DNA of 64,000 nt, from positions 248,001-312,000 of the forward strand of contig NZ_CP025512.1 in the NCBI RefSeq assembly GCF_003491345.1, in the 5' to 3' direction. This DNA comes from Neorhizobium sp. SOG26. Lineage in GTDB: Bacteria; Pseudomonadota; Alphaproteobacteria; Rhizobiales; Rhizobiaceae. The position numbers were made by a program, and so were the translations under genes. This document shows, one piece after another, positions 28,068 through 37,727 of this stretch. Numbering within the stretch: position 1 is the stretch's first letter; every line of letters starts with the position of its first letter. The notes beneath the pieces were generated by a model. That model was not told where the DNA came from and made no database searches. It saw only the letters and a program-made list of their open reading frames with translations.

Positions 28068-28319
28068 CTACTGGATGCGGTTCGTGACCACGACCGGAAT
28101 CATCAGGTCGCCCCAATGGCCGTCGCCTCCATGGTGACGCGCAGAGCGGACAAGCTCCACCGAGACCCCTGCCTCGACCGCCTTCATGATCGCGTGGTTG
28201 AGCCGATGGAGGTCGTTGGCGAGCATGCGGATGGCAGCCTGCTGCTCCTCCGTCATCGTGCTTGCCTGCTCCTCGGCGCGTTCCTTGACCTGGGTGCGGA
28301 TCGGCGTGTTGATGTTCAT
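28068..28319 (-). CDS. Conserved hypothetical protein next to aceA
   Basis: Soluble protein of 83 residues, helical in the first half (QVKERAEEQASTMTEEQQAAIRM) and strand-like at the end (WGDLMIPVVVTNRIQ). The ATG has AGAGGAGAAA upstream, so it is very likely translated. It lies 59 bases downstream of aceA in the same direction and probably shares its transcript, which suggests a link with growth on acetate or fatty acids. No family recognised. Confidence 0.7.
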   Translation of the reverse strand: MNINTPIRTQVKERAEEQASTMTEEQQAAIRMLANDLHRLNHAIMKAVEAGVSVELVRSARHHGGDGHWGDLMIPVVVTNRIQ

Positions 28320-28378
28320 GACATTTCTCCTCTCATTATTCGGGGTTCTTGAGTGCTGCTTGTCCTAAAGGCGCCTGG

Positions 28379-29668
28379 TTATTCAGCCGCCGGGCGGAAC
28401 TGGTCGTGTTCGGTCGATTCATGCATCGCGGTGGTCGAGGACGCGCCGCCGGTGATGGCCAGCGAGACCGCATCGAAGTAACCGGTGCCGACCTCGCGCT
28501 GGTGCTTGGTGGCGGTGTAACCGTTGACCTCTGCCGCAAACTCGGCCTGTTGCAGCTCCGAATAAGCTGCCATCTGCCGGTCCTTGTAGCCGCGGGCCAG
28601 TTCGAACATGCCGTAGTTCAGCTGGTGGAAGCCGGCGAGCGTAATGAACTGGAACTTGTAGCCCATCGCACCGAGCTCACGCTGGAACTTGGCGATCGTC
28701 GCGTCATCCAGGTTCTTCTTCCAGTTGAAGGACGGCGAGCAGTTGTAAGCGAGCATCTTGTTCGGGTGGACCTTGCGGACACCTTCGGCAAAGCGCCGCG
28801 CCTGCTCGAGATCCGGCTTCGAGGTCTCGCACCAGATGAGGTCGCAATAAGGTGCGTAGGCAACGGCACGCGCGATGCAGGGCTCGAGCCCGTTGCGGAC
28901 ACGGTAGAAGCCTTCGACGGTGCGGCCGGCATCGTAGTCAACGAACGGCCGGTCGCGCTCATCGATATCGGATGTCAGCAGTTTGGCGGCTTCTGCGTCG
29001 GTTCGGGCGATGACGAGCGTCGGGACGCCCATGACGTCGGCGGCGAGACGTGCGGCCGTAAGGTTGCGGATATGCGCAGCCGTCGGGATCAGCACCTTGC
29101 CGCCCAGATGACCGCACTTCTTTTCGGACGCCAGCTGGTCTTCGAAGTGAACGCCCGCAGCGCCAGCCTCGATGAAGGCCTTCATGATCTCGAACGCATT
29201 GAGCGGCCCGCCGAAGCCAGCTTCTGCATCGGCAACGATCGGTGCGAACCACGTCTCGACCGACAGGCCCTTGCCTTCAGCGGTCTCGATCTGGTCGGCG
29301 CGCTGGAGCGTGCGGTTGATGCGGCGTGCCAATTCAGGTGCAGCATTGGCCGGATAGAGTGATTGGTCCGGATACATGGCAGACGCCGTGTTGGCGTCGG
29401 CCGCAACCTGCCAGCCGGAAAGGTAGATCGCCTTCAAGCCGGCGCGAACCTGCTGCATGGCCTGGTTGCCGGTCATCGCGCCGAGCGCGTTGACGAAGTC
29501 TTCGCGGTGCAGCAACTCCCATAACCGGTTTGCGCCCATTTCTGCCAGCGAATAGCGGATTTGGGCAGAGCCGCGCAGGCGCTTGACGTCTTCAACCGAA
29601 TAGGGGCGTTCGATGCAGTCGTAGCGGCCCTGGGGAGCGCCTTCAATCAGGTTGTAAAAGTCGGTCAT
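28379..29668 (-). CDS. aceA: Isocitrate lyase
   Basis: First enzyme of the glyoxylate bypass: isocitrate to glyoxylate plus succinate. The 429-residue protein has the family signature [11 protein letters not shown] with catalytic Cys185, the metal and substrate regions [19 protein letters not shown] (about 136-154) and VHFEDQLA, and ends in Ala/Glu. The ATG at 29668 is preceded by CAGGAGGACC. A ScfR/RamB-type regulator is divergently encoded 192 bases away. Malate synthase is not in the window. Confidence 0.97.
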   Translation of the reverse strand: MTDFYNLIEGAPQGRYDCIERPYSVEDVKRLRGSAQIRYSLAEMGANRLWELLHREDFVNALGAMTGNQAMQQVRAGLKAIYLSGWQVAADANTASAMYPDQSLYPANAAPELARRINRTLQRADQIETAEGKGLSVETWFAPIVADAEAGFGGPLNAFEIMKAFIEAGAAGVHFEDQLASEKKCGHLGGKVLIPTAAHIRNLTAARLAADVMGVPTLVIARTDAEAAKLLTSDIDERDRPFVDYDAGRTVEGFYRVRNGLEPCIARAVAYAPYCDLIWCETSKPDLEQARRFAEGVRKVHPNKMLAYNCSPSFNWKKNLDDATIAKFQRELGAMGYKFQFITLAGFHQLNYGMFELARGYKDRQMAAYSELQQAEFAAEVNGYTATKHQREVGTGYFDAVSLAITGGASSTTAMHESTEHDQFRPAAE

Positions 29669-29689
29669 GTCTGGTCCTCCTGTAAAACT

Positions 29690-29850
29690 CGTCTGCGTGT
29701 TTCGCTGTGACGGAATTTACAACAAGAACGCCGAAGTGCCAGAAATGATTGCATTTCGTGGCTGTGAAACGGGTTAGGATGTCTTGCCTTTGACAGTGGA
29801 GATTGTAAAATTGTCACGATAGTCAAAGAAGAAGCTGGACGAGTTGTAAA
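29690..29850. promoter_or_regulatory. aceA-regulator divergent control region with repeated TTGTAAA
   Basis: The motif TTGTAAA occurs at 29803-29809 and 29844-29850, in reverse (TTTACAA) at 29716-29722, with a variant CTGTAAA at 29690-29696 and one further copy inside aceA at 29652-29658. The repeats are spread over both promoter areas, as expected for binding of the adjacent regulator. Confidence 0.45.
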
Positions 29851-29860
29851 GAGAGCGGCG

Positions 29861-31279
29861 ATGGCGGAGCGGAAGATCTTTGCAGGTCAGCGGGTACGAC
29901 GGGTGAGGCTGGGGCTTGGCCTGACGCAGACCGCGATGGCCGAGGGACTGGGTATCTCGCCCTCCTATCTCAACCTGATCGAGCGCAACCAGCGGCCGCT
30001 CACGGTCCAACTGCTTCTGAAGCTGGCGTCCGTCTACAAGATCGACCTTGACGCTCTGCAGGATGAGGGCGGCGGGCTTGCAGGGCGCTTGCGGGAGGTG
30101 TTCACCGATCCGCTGCTTGCTGGCGAAATTCCCGGTGACCAGGAGATCATCGATGTGGCGGAGGCGGCGCCCAATGCCGGGCTTGGCCTCATCAAGCTCT
30201 ACCGCGCCTATCGGGAGCAGGCCGCGCGGCTCTCCGACCTGTCCGACCTGCTTGCGCGCGAAGGGCATGAGCCGTCGATTGCCGGCACCCGCCTGCCGAT
30301 CGACGAGGTGCGGGAGGCGCTGGAGCGGCGGCCGAACTTCTTCGGCAGGATCGAGGATGCAGCGGAAGCCTTCTCAACCCAGCTTGCGCCCGGCGACGAT
30401 CTGGCCGGTGCGTTGAAAGCCTGGGCCAAGAGCCAGCACGGCATCGTGGTGCGCACACTGCCGGTGCACGCCATGCCGAACCTGCGGCGCCGTTACGATC
30501 GTCACTCGATGCGGTTGTTCATCTCCGAGCGACTGTCGCCCTTCGACCGGACACGCGAACTGGCGATGGAGGTGGCGCTGCTGGCCTTCAAGACCGAGAT
30601 TGCCGCTGAACTGGATGAACTTTCCCTGTCGAGCAATGAAGCGAGGCGCATCGCTCGGTTCGAACTTGGCCGCTATGCGGCACATGCGCTGCTCATGCCT
30701 TATGGTGCCTTCCTGAGCGCGGCCCAGCGGCTGCGATATGACATCGATCTGCTGCGGGCGCGGTTTGATGTGTCGTTTGAGCAGGCCGCGACGCGCCTTA
30801 CGTCGCTGGCGCGCTCCGGTGCGGCCGGTGTCCCGTTCTTCCTGATGGAGGTCGATCACGCCGGCAACGTCATCCGTCGCGCGGGCGCGCAAGGCTTCCC
30901 GCAGGCGAAGTTCGGTGGCGGCTGCGTCAAGCTTAGCATTCACTCAACCTTTGCCCAGCCGGGACAGGTGCTGGTCGATCGCGTCGAGATGCCGGATGGC
31001 ACGACCTTCCTCACGGTGGCGCGCTCGCTGGAAGGACCACAGGCTGGATTCGGCGAGCGTATCCGCCGCACGGCTATCCTGCTCGGCTGCGAATATGATG
31101 GTGCTGAGGCCACGGTTTATGGCGATGCCGTTGTTGGCGCTTCGGGCACGGTTCTGGCCGGCACGGCCTGCCGCCTTTGCGAGCGCCAGGGCTGCCTTGC
31201 GCGGGCGGAGCCGCCGGTCACGCGACCGCTTGGTCTTGACGAGATGGTGACCGGTCTCAGCGCCTTTGATTTCCAGTAG
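29861..31279 (+). CDS. XRE-family regulator of short-chain fatty acid/glyoxylate metabolism (ScfR/RamB type)
   Basis: Transcription factor of 472 residues. N-terminal helix-turn-helix (residues about 8-65, RVRRVRLGLGLTQTAMAEGL and SPSYLNLIERNQRPLT). A central region related to the IrrE/M78 metallopeptidase fold (about 190-290, RYAAHALLMPYGAF) without an HEXXH motif, so no protease activity is expected. The C-terminal DUF2083-like domain ends with a Cys cluster CRLCERQGC that may bind metal. This domain order is typical of RamB, PrpC-type and ScfR regulators, which sense acyl-CoA. Divergence from aceA makes aceA the likely target. Confidence 0.85.
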   Translation: MAERKIFAGQRVRRVRLGLGLTQTAMAEGLGISPSYLNLIERNQRPLTVQLLLKLASVYKIDLDALQDEGGGLAGRLREVFTDPLLAGEIPGDQEIIDVAEAAPNAGLGLIKLYRAYREQAARLSDLSDLLAREGHEPSIAGTRLPIDEVREALERRPNFFGRIEDAAEAFSTQLAPGDDLAGALKAWAKSQHGIVVRTLPVHAMPNLRRRYDRHSMRLFISERLSPFDRTRELAMEVALLAFKTEIAAELDELSLSSNEARRIARFELGRYAAHALLMPYGAFLSAAQRLRYDIDLLRARFDVSFEQAATRLTSLARSGAAGVPFFLMEVDHAGNVIRRAGAQGFPQAKFGGGCVKLSIHSTFAQPGQVLVDRVEMPDGTTFLTVARSLEGPQAGFGERIRRTAILLGCEYDGAEATVYGDAVVGASGTVLAGTACRLCERQGCLARAEPPVTRPLGLDEMVTGLSAFDFQ

Positions 31280-31403
31280 TGTACACGCGCCAAATTCTGC
31301 TTGTGGGCGGCGTCAAAGCTTTCTAGTCTTTGGGAAAAGACGAAGATTGCGGATGCGGGCCGGGTAAGGGGCGCATCGCCAAATAACTGGAACAGGAGAG
31401 ATC

Positions 31404-32501
31404 ATGAAAAGCCATTTGCTCAGCCTAGCGGCTGCCGTTGCCGCGACAACCATTGCCGCAACGGCTGCCTTTGCGCAGGAACGGGTGGTTCATGTGTATA
31501 ACTGGTCCGACTATATCGATGAGTCGGTGCTTGCCGACTTCACCAAGGAAACCGGCATCAAGGTCGTCTACGACGTTTTTGACAACAACGACATCGTAGA
31601 AACCAAGCTGCTTGCCGGCGGCTCCGGTTATGATGTCGTCGTGCCGACCGGTCCTTTCCTTGCCCGCCAGATCCAGGCCGGCGTCTTCCAGAAGCTCGAC
31701 AAGTCGAAGCTCCCGAACCTTTCAAACATGTGGCCGCTCGTCACAGAGCGCCTGGCCAAGTACGACCCCGGCAACGAATATGCCGTCAACTACATGTGGG
31801 GCACGACCGGCATCGGCTACAATGTCGCCAAGGTGAAGGCCGCGCTCGGCGACGTGCCGGTCGATAGCTGGGACATCATCTTCAAGCCGGAAAACGCGGA
31901 AAAGCTGAAGTCCTGCGGCATCAACATCCTTGATGCCTCAGACGAAACCTTCGCAATCGCCATGAACTACATCGGCAAGGACCCGGACAGCAAGGAAACC
32001 GCTGACCTGGAAGCCGGTGGCGAGGTCTATCAGAAGATCCGTCCTTTCGTTCGCACCTTCAACGCCTCGGCTTATATCGATGAACTGGCGAACGGCGACA
32101 GCTGCATCTCGATCGGCTGGTCGGGTGACGTCCTGCAGGCCAAGACCCGTGCCGAAGAAGCCAACAACGGCGTCGAGGTCGAGTTCGTGATCCCGAAGGA
32201 GGGCACCTATATGTGGTTCGACAACCTGGCGATCCCCGCGGACGCCAAGAATGTTGCCGAAGCGCATGAATTCATCAACTACATGATGAAGCCGGAAGTC
32301 ATCGCCAAGTCTTCGAACTACGTGCAGTACGCGAACGGCAACCTCGCGTCGCAGCAGTTCCTCGACAAGGAAGTGCTGGAGAACCCGGCCGTCTACCCGC
32401 CGGAAGATGTCGTGAAGAAGCTTTTCACGATCTCGCCCTATGGACCGCGCGAACAGCGTGTTCTCAACCGCGTCTGGACGCAGATCAAGACCGGTAGCTG
32501 A
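31404..32501 (+). CDS. potF: Polyamine ABC transporter, periplasmic binding protein PotF
   Basis: Binds putrescine or spermidine in the periplasm. The 365-residue precursor has a signal peptide (about residues 1-24, cleavage after AFA) and the mature start QERVVHVYNWSDYIDES, the hallmark of PotD/PotF proteins. Further matches are LLAGGSGYDVVVPTGPFLARQ and SIGWSGDVLQAK. The ribosome site is ACAGGAGAG. A 10-base stem-loop follows the stop, before potG. A weak promoter TTGTGG-N17-TAGTCT at 31301-31329 could serve it. Confidence 0.94.
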   Translation: MKSHLLSLAAAVAATTIAATAAFAQERVVHVYNWSDYIDESVLADFTKETGIKVVYDVFDNNDIVETKLLAGGSGYDVVVPTGPFLARQIQAGVFQKLDKSKLPNLSNMWPLVTERLAKYDPGNEYAVNYMWGTTGIGYNVAKVKAALGDVPVDSWDIIFKPENAEKLKSCGINILDASDETFAIAMNYIGKDPDSKETADLEAGGEVYQKIRPFVRTFNASAYIDELANGDSCISIGWSGDVLQAKTRAEEANNGVEVEFVIPKEGTYMWFDNLAIPADAKNVAEAHEFINYMMKPEVIAKSSNYVQYANGNLASQQFLDKEVLENPAVYPPEDVVKKLFTISPYGPREQRVLNRVWTQIKTGS

Positions 32502-32512
32502 TGCTGGGGACA

Positions 32513-32536
32513 CGGGCAGGTGACACCACCTGCCCG
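32513..32536 (+). promoter_or_regulatory. Intercistronic stem-loop between potF and potG
   Basis: Perfect 10-base arms CGGGCAGGTG (32513-32522) and CACCTGCCCG (32527-32536) with loop ACAC; no T-run follows. Equivalent to the elements after the other two binding-protein genes in this window. Confidence 0.7.
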
Positions 32537-32573
32537 GACCTGTTCTGAGATATAGGGGTAGACGGGGTAGGGC

Positions 32574-33731
32574 ATGGCGAAGTCGCTTGGACCGGTAAAG
32601 CGCAAATTCTCACCCTGGACGGATCCCACAGCCGAACCTTTCATACGGTTCGAGAATGTCACAAAGCGTTTTGGTGACTTTACCGCCGTCAACAACCTGA
32701 CCCTCGACATCTATGAGCGAGAGTTCTTCTCGCTGCTCGGCCCCTCCGGCTGCGGAAAAACAACGCTGATGCGCATGCTGGCCGGCTTCGAGGAGCCGAC
32801 CGAAGGCCGCATCCTCCTCCAGGGCAAGGACATCTCTGGCGTGCCGCCTTACCGCCGGCCGACCAACATGATGTTCCAGTCCTACGCGCTTTTCCCGCAC
32901 ATGACGGTGGAAAAGAACATCGCGTTTGGCCTGCAGCAGGACAATCTCCCGAAGGCCGACATCGCCAAGCGCGTCCAGGAAATGCTGAAGCTTGTGAAGC
33001 TCGAGCAGTTTGCGAAGCGCAAGCCCGCACAGCTTTCCGGTGGTCAGCGGCAGCGCGTGGCGCTTGCCCGCTCGCTTGCAAAACGGCCGAAGGTGCTGCT
33101 GCTCGACGAGCCGCTCGGCGCGCTCGACAAGAAGCTGCGCGAGGAAACCCAGTTCGAGTTGATGGACATCCAGCACACGCTGGGTCTCACCTTCCTGATC
33201 GTGACGCACGACCAGGAAGAGGCGATGACGGTGTCGGACCGCATCGCAGTGATGGACAAGGGCGAGATCATGCAGGTAGCGACGCCTGCAGAAATCTACG
33301 AGGCGCCGAACAGCCGTTACGTGGCGGACTTCATTGGCGACATCAACATCCTTGAAGGCACGGTGCGGCATCGGGAAGACGCGGCAGGTCTGCCGGGCGT
33401 GCTGCGCATCGACAGCGACGGTCTGCAGGTTGCGGTCGACACGGGCTCGCAAGCCGTTGCCGACGATAAGGTCGCCTTCGCCATCCGCCCCGAAAAGGTG
33501 CGTATCTCGCTCGACAAGCCGGCGGAAACGGCGGTCAACGCGCTTTACGGCGAGGTATGGGATATTGGTTATCTCGGCGACTTTTCCGTCTTCCTGGTGC
33601 GGATGGAAGACGGGCGCATTGTGCGCGCCGCGCAGGCCAACGTGTCGCGACTGGTGGACCGGCCGATCACCTTCGGCGACATGGTCTGGCTCACCTGGTC
33701 GCGTGACGCCGGCATCGTGCTGACGCGGTAG
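32574..33731 (+). CDS. potG: Polyamine ABC transporter ATPase PotG
   Basis: ATPase subunit, 385 residues, with Walker A GPSGCGKTT at residues 56-64, Q-loop MFQSYALFPHMTVE, signature LSGGQRQRVALARSLA, Walker B VLLLDEPLGALDK and switch His in IVTHDQEEAM. The C-terminal domain holds AIRPEKVRIS. An N-terminal extension of about 20 residues is typical of PotG as opposed to PotA. Start and neighbours (potF, potH, potI) leave little doubt. Confidence 0.95.
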   Translation: MAKSLGPVKRKFSPWTDPTAEPFIRFENVTKRFGDFTAVNNLTLDIYEREFFSLLGPSGCGKTTLMRMLAGFEEPTEGRILLQGKDISGVPPYRRPTNMMFQSYALFPHMTVEKNIAFGLQQDNLPKADIAKRVQEMLKLVKLEQFAKRKPAQLSGGQRQRVALARSLAKRPKVLLLDEPLGALDKKLREETQFELMDIQHTLGLTFLIVTHDQEEAMTVSDRIAVMDKGEIMQVATPAEIYEAPNSRYVADFIGDINILEGTVRHREDAAGLPGVLRIDSDGLQVAVDTGSQAVADDKVAFAIRPEKVRISLDKPAETAVNALYGEVWDIGYLGDFSVFLVRMEDGRIVRAAQANVSRLVDRPITFGDMVWLTWSRDAGIVLTR

Positions 33732-33744
33732 ACGGAGAAACACG

Positions 33745-34671
33745 ATGGCGAGCGCTTCTGCGACATCGGCCCACCCATCGGCACATCGCTCACACATGGC
33801 GCGCTGGCTGGTCGTGGCCGTGCCCTATCTGTGGCTGCTGCTGTTTTTCGTGGCTCCCTTCCTGATCATCTTCAAGATCTCGTTGTCGGATACGGCCATC
33901 GCCATGCCGCCCTACACGCCGGTCTTCAAAGGCTTTGATGCCTTCGGCGACTTTGCGTCGAAGCTCGATCTGGAGAACTACCTCTTCCTGACCAGCGACC
34001 CGCTTTACATCAAGGCCTATCTGTCGTCGCTGCGGATCGCGCTGATCTCGACCTTCCTGCTGCTCCTGATCGGTTATCCGATGGCGCTTGCCATGGCACG
34101 CGCGCCAAACTCGCTGCGCCCGACGCTGGTGATGCTGGTGATCCTGCCGTTCTGGACCTCGTTCCTGATCCGTGTTTACGCGTGGATCGGCATCCTGAAG
34201 CCCGATGGTCTCTTGACCCTGCTGCTGCAGGCAATCGGATTTATGGGTCCGGATGACCAGGTGCAGATTTTCCGCACTGACATCGCCGTCTTCATAGGCA
34301 TGGTGTACTCTTATCTTCCGTTCATGGTCCTGCCGCTTTACGCAGCACTCGAAAAGATGGATGCGACACTGCTGGAGGCAGCAAGCGATCTTGGCTGCCC
34401 GCCGTGGAAGGCGTTCTGGAAGATCACCTTCCCGCTGTCGCTGCCGGGCGTCATCGCCGGATCAATGATCTGCTTCATCCCGATCACAGGAGAATTCGTC
34501 ATTCCCGACCTCCTGGGTGGTGCCGATACGCTGATGATCGGCAAGACCTTGTGGACCGAGTTTTTCGGCAATCGTGACTGGCCGCTTGCATCCGCCGTCG
34601 CGGTGATCCTGCTGATCCTGCTCGTGGTGCCGATCGCGATCTTCCAGAACCAGCAGAAGAGGGTCGTCTAG
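33745..34671 (+). CDS. potH: Polyamine ABC transporter permease PotH
   Basis: Inner-membrane permease of 308 residues, six predicted helices, EAA loop MDATLLEAASDLGCPPWKAF at about residues 205-224. N-terminal Ser/Ala/His-rich stretch precedes the first helix. It follows potG by 13 bases and is one base from potI. Confidence 0.94.
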   Translation: MASASATSAHPSAHRSHMARWLVVAVPYLWLLLFFVAPFLIIFKISLSDTAIAMPPYTPVFKGFDAFGDFASKLDLENYLFLTSDPLYIKAYLSSLRIALISTFLLLLIGYPMALAMARAPNSLRPTLVMLVILPFWTSFLIRVYAWIGILKPDGLLTLLLQAIGFMGPDDQVQIFRTDIAVFIGMVYSYLPFMVLPLYAALEKMDATLLEAASDLGCPPWKAFWKITFPLSLPGVIAGSMICFIPITGEFVIPDLLGGADTLMIGKTLWTEFFGNRDWPLASAVAVILLILLVVPIAIFQNQQKRVV

Positions 34672-34672
34672 G

Positions 34673-35491
34673 ATGAAGTCTTCCCGCTTCGACGCGACCG
34701 TGCTGACGCTTGGATTCGCCTTCCTTTACATCCCGATCGTCATCCTGGTGATCTATTCCTTCAACGCCTCCAAGCTGGTCACGGTCTGGGGCGGCTTCTC
34801 GCTCAACTGGTATCGCACCATGTGGTCGAACCAGGGCCTGATGGACGCCGCCTGGGTGACGTTGCGGGTCGGCGTGCTGAGTGCGACCATCGGCACCGTA
34901 CTCGGAACACTGGCCGCACTCTCGCTCACGCGCTACCAGCGGTTCTACGGGCGCACGCTGTTTTCCGGGATGATCTATGCGCCGCTGGTGATGCCGGAAG
35001 TCATTACCGGCCTCTCGATGCTGCTGCTGTTCGTGGCGCTCAATGTCGACCGTGGCTTCTGGACGGTCACCATCGCCCATACCACCTTCACCATGTGTTA
35101 CGTGGCGATTGTCGTGCAGTCGCGGTTGATGACGTTCGACCGCAGCTTGGAGGAGGCGGCGCTTGATCTCGGTTGTCCGCCGGTGAAGACCTTCTTCAAG
35201 ATCACCCTGCCGCTGATCTTCCCGGCTGTGCTGGCCGGATGGATGCTCGCCTTCACGCTGTCGCTGGACGACCTGGTGATTGCAAGCTTCAACACCGGGC
35301 CGGGTGCGACCACGCTGCCGATCAAGATCTACAGCCAGGTGCGGCTTGGGGTGACACCGGAAATCAACGCCATCTGCACGATCCTGATCGGGCTGGTGAC
35401 GATCGGCGTGATCCTTGCCTCGCTGACAACCAAGCGAACGGAAATGCGCCGGATCCGCGACGAACACGACGCAGCACGCGCCGAGCCATAA
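34673..35491 (+). CDS. potI: Polyamine ABC transporter permease PotI
   Basis: Second permease, 272 residues, with [18 protein letters not shown] at the first helix, a PotC/PotI hallmark, and EAA loop [20 protein letters not shown] at about 155-174. It ends the potFGHI set. The next gene, acetoacetyl-CoA synthetase, begins 20 bases downstream with its own ribosome site and may be co-transcribed. Confidence 0.94.
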   Translation: MKSSRFDATVLTLGFAFLYIPIVILVIYSFNASKLVTVWGGFSLNWYRTMWSNQGLMDAAWVTLRVGVLSATIGTVLGTLAALSLTRYQRFYGRTLFSGMIYAPLVMPEVITGLSMLLLFVALNVDRGFWTVTIAHTTFTMCYVAIVVQSRLMTFDRSLEEAALDLGCPPVKTFFKITLPLIFPAVLAGWMLAFTLSLDDLVIASFNTGPGATTLPIKIYSQVRLGVTPEINAICTILIGLVTIGVILASLTTKRTEMRRIRDEHDAARAEP

Positions 35492-35511
35492 GTTTTCTGG
35501 GAGGAAATGGA

Positions 35512-37464
35512 ATGAGCAAGGAAGGGCCGCTTTGGAGCCCGTCACCGGAAGCGCAGCAGAAGGCGCCGCTCTTTCAGTTCATGCGCTGGGCATCTGATCG
35601 GTACGGGCGCGACTTTCCTGACTACGATAGCTTTTACGCCTGGTCGATCAACGAGCGTGCCGAATTCTGGTCAGCGGTGTGGGACCACTGCGGCGTCAGG
35701 GGCGAGAAGGGCGACCGGGCGCTGGACTACGGCGACGACATGCTGGCGGCCCGCTTCTTTCCCGACGCCAGCCTGAACTTCGCCGAGAACCTGCTGACTG
35801 GAACCGGTGCCGGCGACGCGCTGATCTTCCGTGGGGAAGACAAGGTCAGCTACCGATGGTCGTGGGACAAGCTGCGCGCCGAGGTGTCGCGGCTGCAGCA
35901 GGCGTTCAGGGCGCTTGGCATCGGAAAGGGTGATCGCGTTGCCGCGATGATGCCGAACATGCCCGAGACCGTGGCCTGCATGCTCGCTGCCGCCTCGATC
36001 GGCGCCATCTGGTCTTCCTGCTCGCCCGATTTCGGCGAACAGGGCGTGCTGGACCGCTTCGGGCAGATCGACCCGAAGCTCTTCATCACCTGCGACGGCT
36101 ATTGGTACAATGGCAAGCTTCAGGACATTTCGACCAAGGTGAGGGCGGTTTCGCAAGTGCTGAAGGCGCCGGTGCTGGTCGTGCCTTATGCCGGCGATGC
36201 CGCGTCGCTCGCCGCCGCGCTTCCGGACGGCCGCACCTGGGAGCAGTTCACGGCGCCTTATCAGGCCGGCGAGATCATCTATGAGGCGCTGCCCTTCGCG
36301 CACCCGCTCTACATCCTGTTTTCATCCGGAACCACGGGCGTGCCAAAATGCATCGTGCATTCGGCTGGCGGAACGCTGCTGCAGCACCTCAAGGAGCACC
36401 GGCTCCATTGCAGCATCGTGCCCGACGAGAAGCTCTTCTACTTCACCACCTGTGGCTGGATGATGTGGAACTGGCTGGTCTCGGGCCTCGCCGTCGGCGC
36501 TACGCTCTGCCTCTACGATGGCTCGCCGTTCGCACCAGATGGCAATGTGCTGTTCGATTATGCGCAGGATGAGAAGTTCGCCGTGTTCGGGACTTCCGCC
36601 AAATATATCGATGCGGTGCGCAAGGGCGGCATCGTACCCGCCAAAACGCATGATCTTTCGGATCTGCGGCTTTTGACCTCTACCGGTTCGCCGCTCTCGC
36701 CAGAGGGCTTCTCCTTTGTCTACGAAGGCATCAAGCCGGATGTACATCTGGCCTCGATCTCGGGCGGAACCGACATCGTGTCCTGCTTCGTGCTGGGAAA
36801 CCCGCTGAAGCCGGTCTGGCGCGGCGAGATTCAGGGGCCGGGGCTTGGGCTCGCGGTCGACGTCTGGAATGATGACGGAAAGCCGGTGCGGGGCGAAAAG
36901 GGCGAACTGGTTTGCACCAAAGCATTCCCTTCCATGCCGGTGATGTTCTGGAACGACCCCGACGGCAAGAAATACCGGTCAGCCTATTTCGAGCGCTTCG
37001 ACAATGTATGGTGCCATGGCGACTTTGCCGAATGGACCGAGCATGATGGCATCGTCATCCACGGCCGCTCTGACGCGACGCTCAACCCGGGCGGCGTGCG
37101 GATCGGCACCGCCGAGATCTACAATCAGGTCGAGCAGATGGAAGAGGTGGCGGAAGCGATCTGCATTGGCCAGGATTGGGAAGACGATGTGCGTGTCGTG
37201 CTGTTTGTCCGCCTCGCCAACGGCCATGTGCTGGATGATGCGCTGACGCAGGCGATCAAGACGCGCATCCGCGTTGGTGCATCGCCGCGCCACGTTCCGG
37301 CGAAGGTGATCCAGGTGGCGGATATTCCTCGCACCAAGTCAGGCAAGATCGTCGAGCTTGCCGTACGCGACGTCGTGCATGGCCGGCCGGTGAAGAACAA
37401 GGAAGCGCTCGCCAACCCCGAAGCGCTGGACCTTTACGCCGGGCTGGAGGCTTTGAAGACCTGA
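35512..37464 (+). CDS. acsA2: Acetoacetyl-CoA synthetase
   Basis: ANL-superfamily ligase (650 residues) activating acetoacetate with ATP and CoA; in rhizobia AcsA2 is needed to use acetoacetate released from polyhydroxybutyrate. AMP-binding signature [19 protein letters not shown] around residue 270, [13 protein letters not shown] (A5 region), the hinge [16 protein letters not shown] and the catalytic lysine region [14 protein letters not shown] near the end. The acetoacetate-type N-terminus ([26 protein letters not shown]) separates it from acetyl-CoA synthetase. ATG 35512 has GGGAGGAAA; an earlier open frame overlaps potI. Confidence 0.93.
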   Translation: MSKEGPLWSPSPEAQQKAPLFQFMRWASDRYGRDFPDYDSFYAWSINERAEFWSAVWDHCGVRGEKGDRALDYGDDMLAARFFPDASLNFAENLLTGTGAGDALIFRGEDKVSYRWSWDKLRAEVSRLQQAFRALGIGKGDRVAAMMPNMPETVACMLAAASIGAIWSSCSPDFGEQGVLDRFGQIDPKLFITCDGYWYNGKLQDISTKVRAVSQVLKAPVLVVPYAGDAASLAAALPDGRTWEQFTAPYQAGEIIYEALPFAHPLYILFSSGTTGVPKCIVHSAGGTLLQHLKEHRLHCSIVPDEKLFYFTTCGWMMWNWLVSGLAVGATLCLYDGSPFAPDGNVLFDYAQDEKFAVFGTSAKYIDAVRKGGIVPAKTHDLSDLRLLTSTGSPLSPEGFSFVYEGIKPDVHLASISGGTDIVSCFVLGNPLKPVWRGEIQGPGLGLAVDVWNDDGKPVRGEKGELVCTKAFPSMPVMFWNDPDGKKYRSAYFERFDNVWCHGDFAEWTEHDGIVIHGRSDATLNPGGVRIGTAEIYNQVEQMEEVAEAICIGQDWEDDVRVVLFVRLANGHVLDDALTQAIKTRIRVGASPRHVPAKVIQVADIPRTKSGKIVELAVRDVVHGRPVKNKEALANPEALDLYAGLEALKT

Positions 37465-37574
37465 TCGTCCTGTTCTGGCGCAGGATACGGCTTGGCCGTT
37501 CCCAATCGGTGCAGCGGTAACGCTTCATTAAGGTTTGGCGGCCAAAAGTGGAGCAACATGGGACCATCCGGTGT

Positions 37575-37605
37575 ATGGAAGATCGCGTAAGCCGCGAGCT
37601 TCCAT
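37575..37605 (+). other. Stem-loop in the acsA2-cbrA interval, possible small RNA
   Basis: ATGGAAG-A-TCGCG (37575-37587) pairs with CGCGA-G-CTTCCAT (37593-37605), twelve pairs with one mismatch and a five-base loop. It is followed by single-stranded TCTCCCCTCC (37616-37625), complementary to ribosome binding sites, and the terminator at 37652-37677. The order hairpin, anti-ribosome-site tract, terminator is like known rhizobial sRNAs. No clear promoter was found. Confidence 0.35.
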
Positions 37606-37650
37606 GGACATGATGTCTCCCCTCCGACCTCGTTGGACAGCATAAACTTT

Positions 37651-37678
37651 AAAAGGCAGCTCTCGCTGCCTTTCTTTT
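37651..37678. terminator. Bidirectional terminator between acsA2 and cbrA
   Basis: Arms AAAGGCAGC (37652-37660) and GCTGCCTTT (37665-37673) around TCTC, A-run before and TTCTTTT after; it can serve both converging units. Confidence 0.85.
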
Positions 37679-37727
37679 GGAATGCCCTACACGCTAGGAT
37701 TGATCTCGCTGAAGATTACGTCGCCGT

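Noticed and set aside
37434..37643. Minus-strand frame of 69 codons after acsA2
   Set aside because: Overlaps the acsA2 end and the hairpin region, has no ribosome site and no recognisable pattern.
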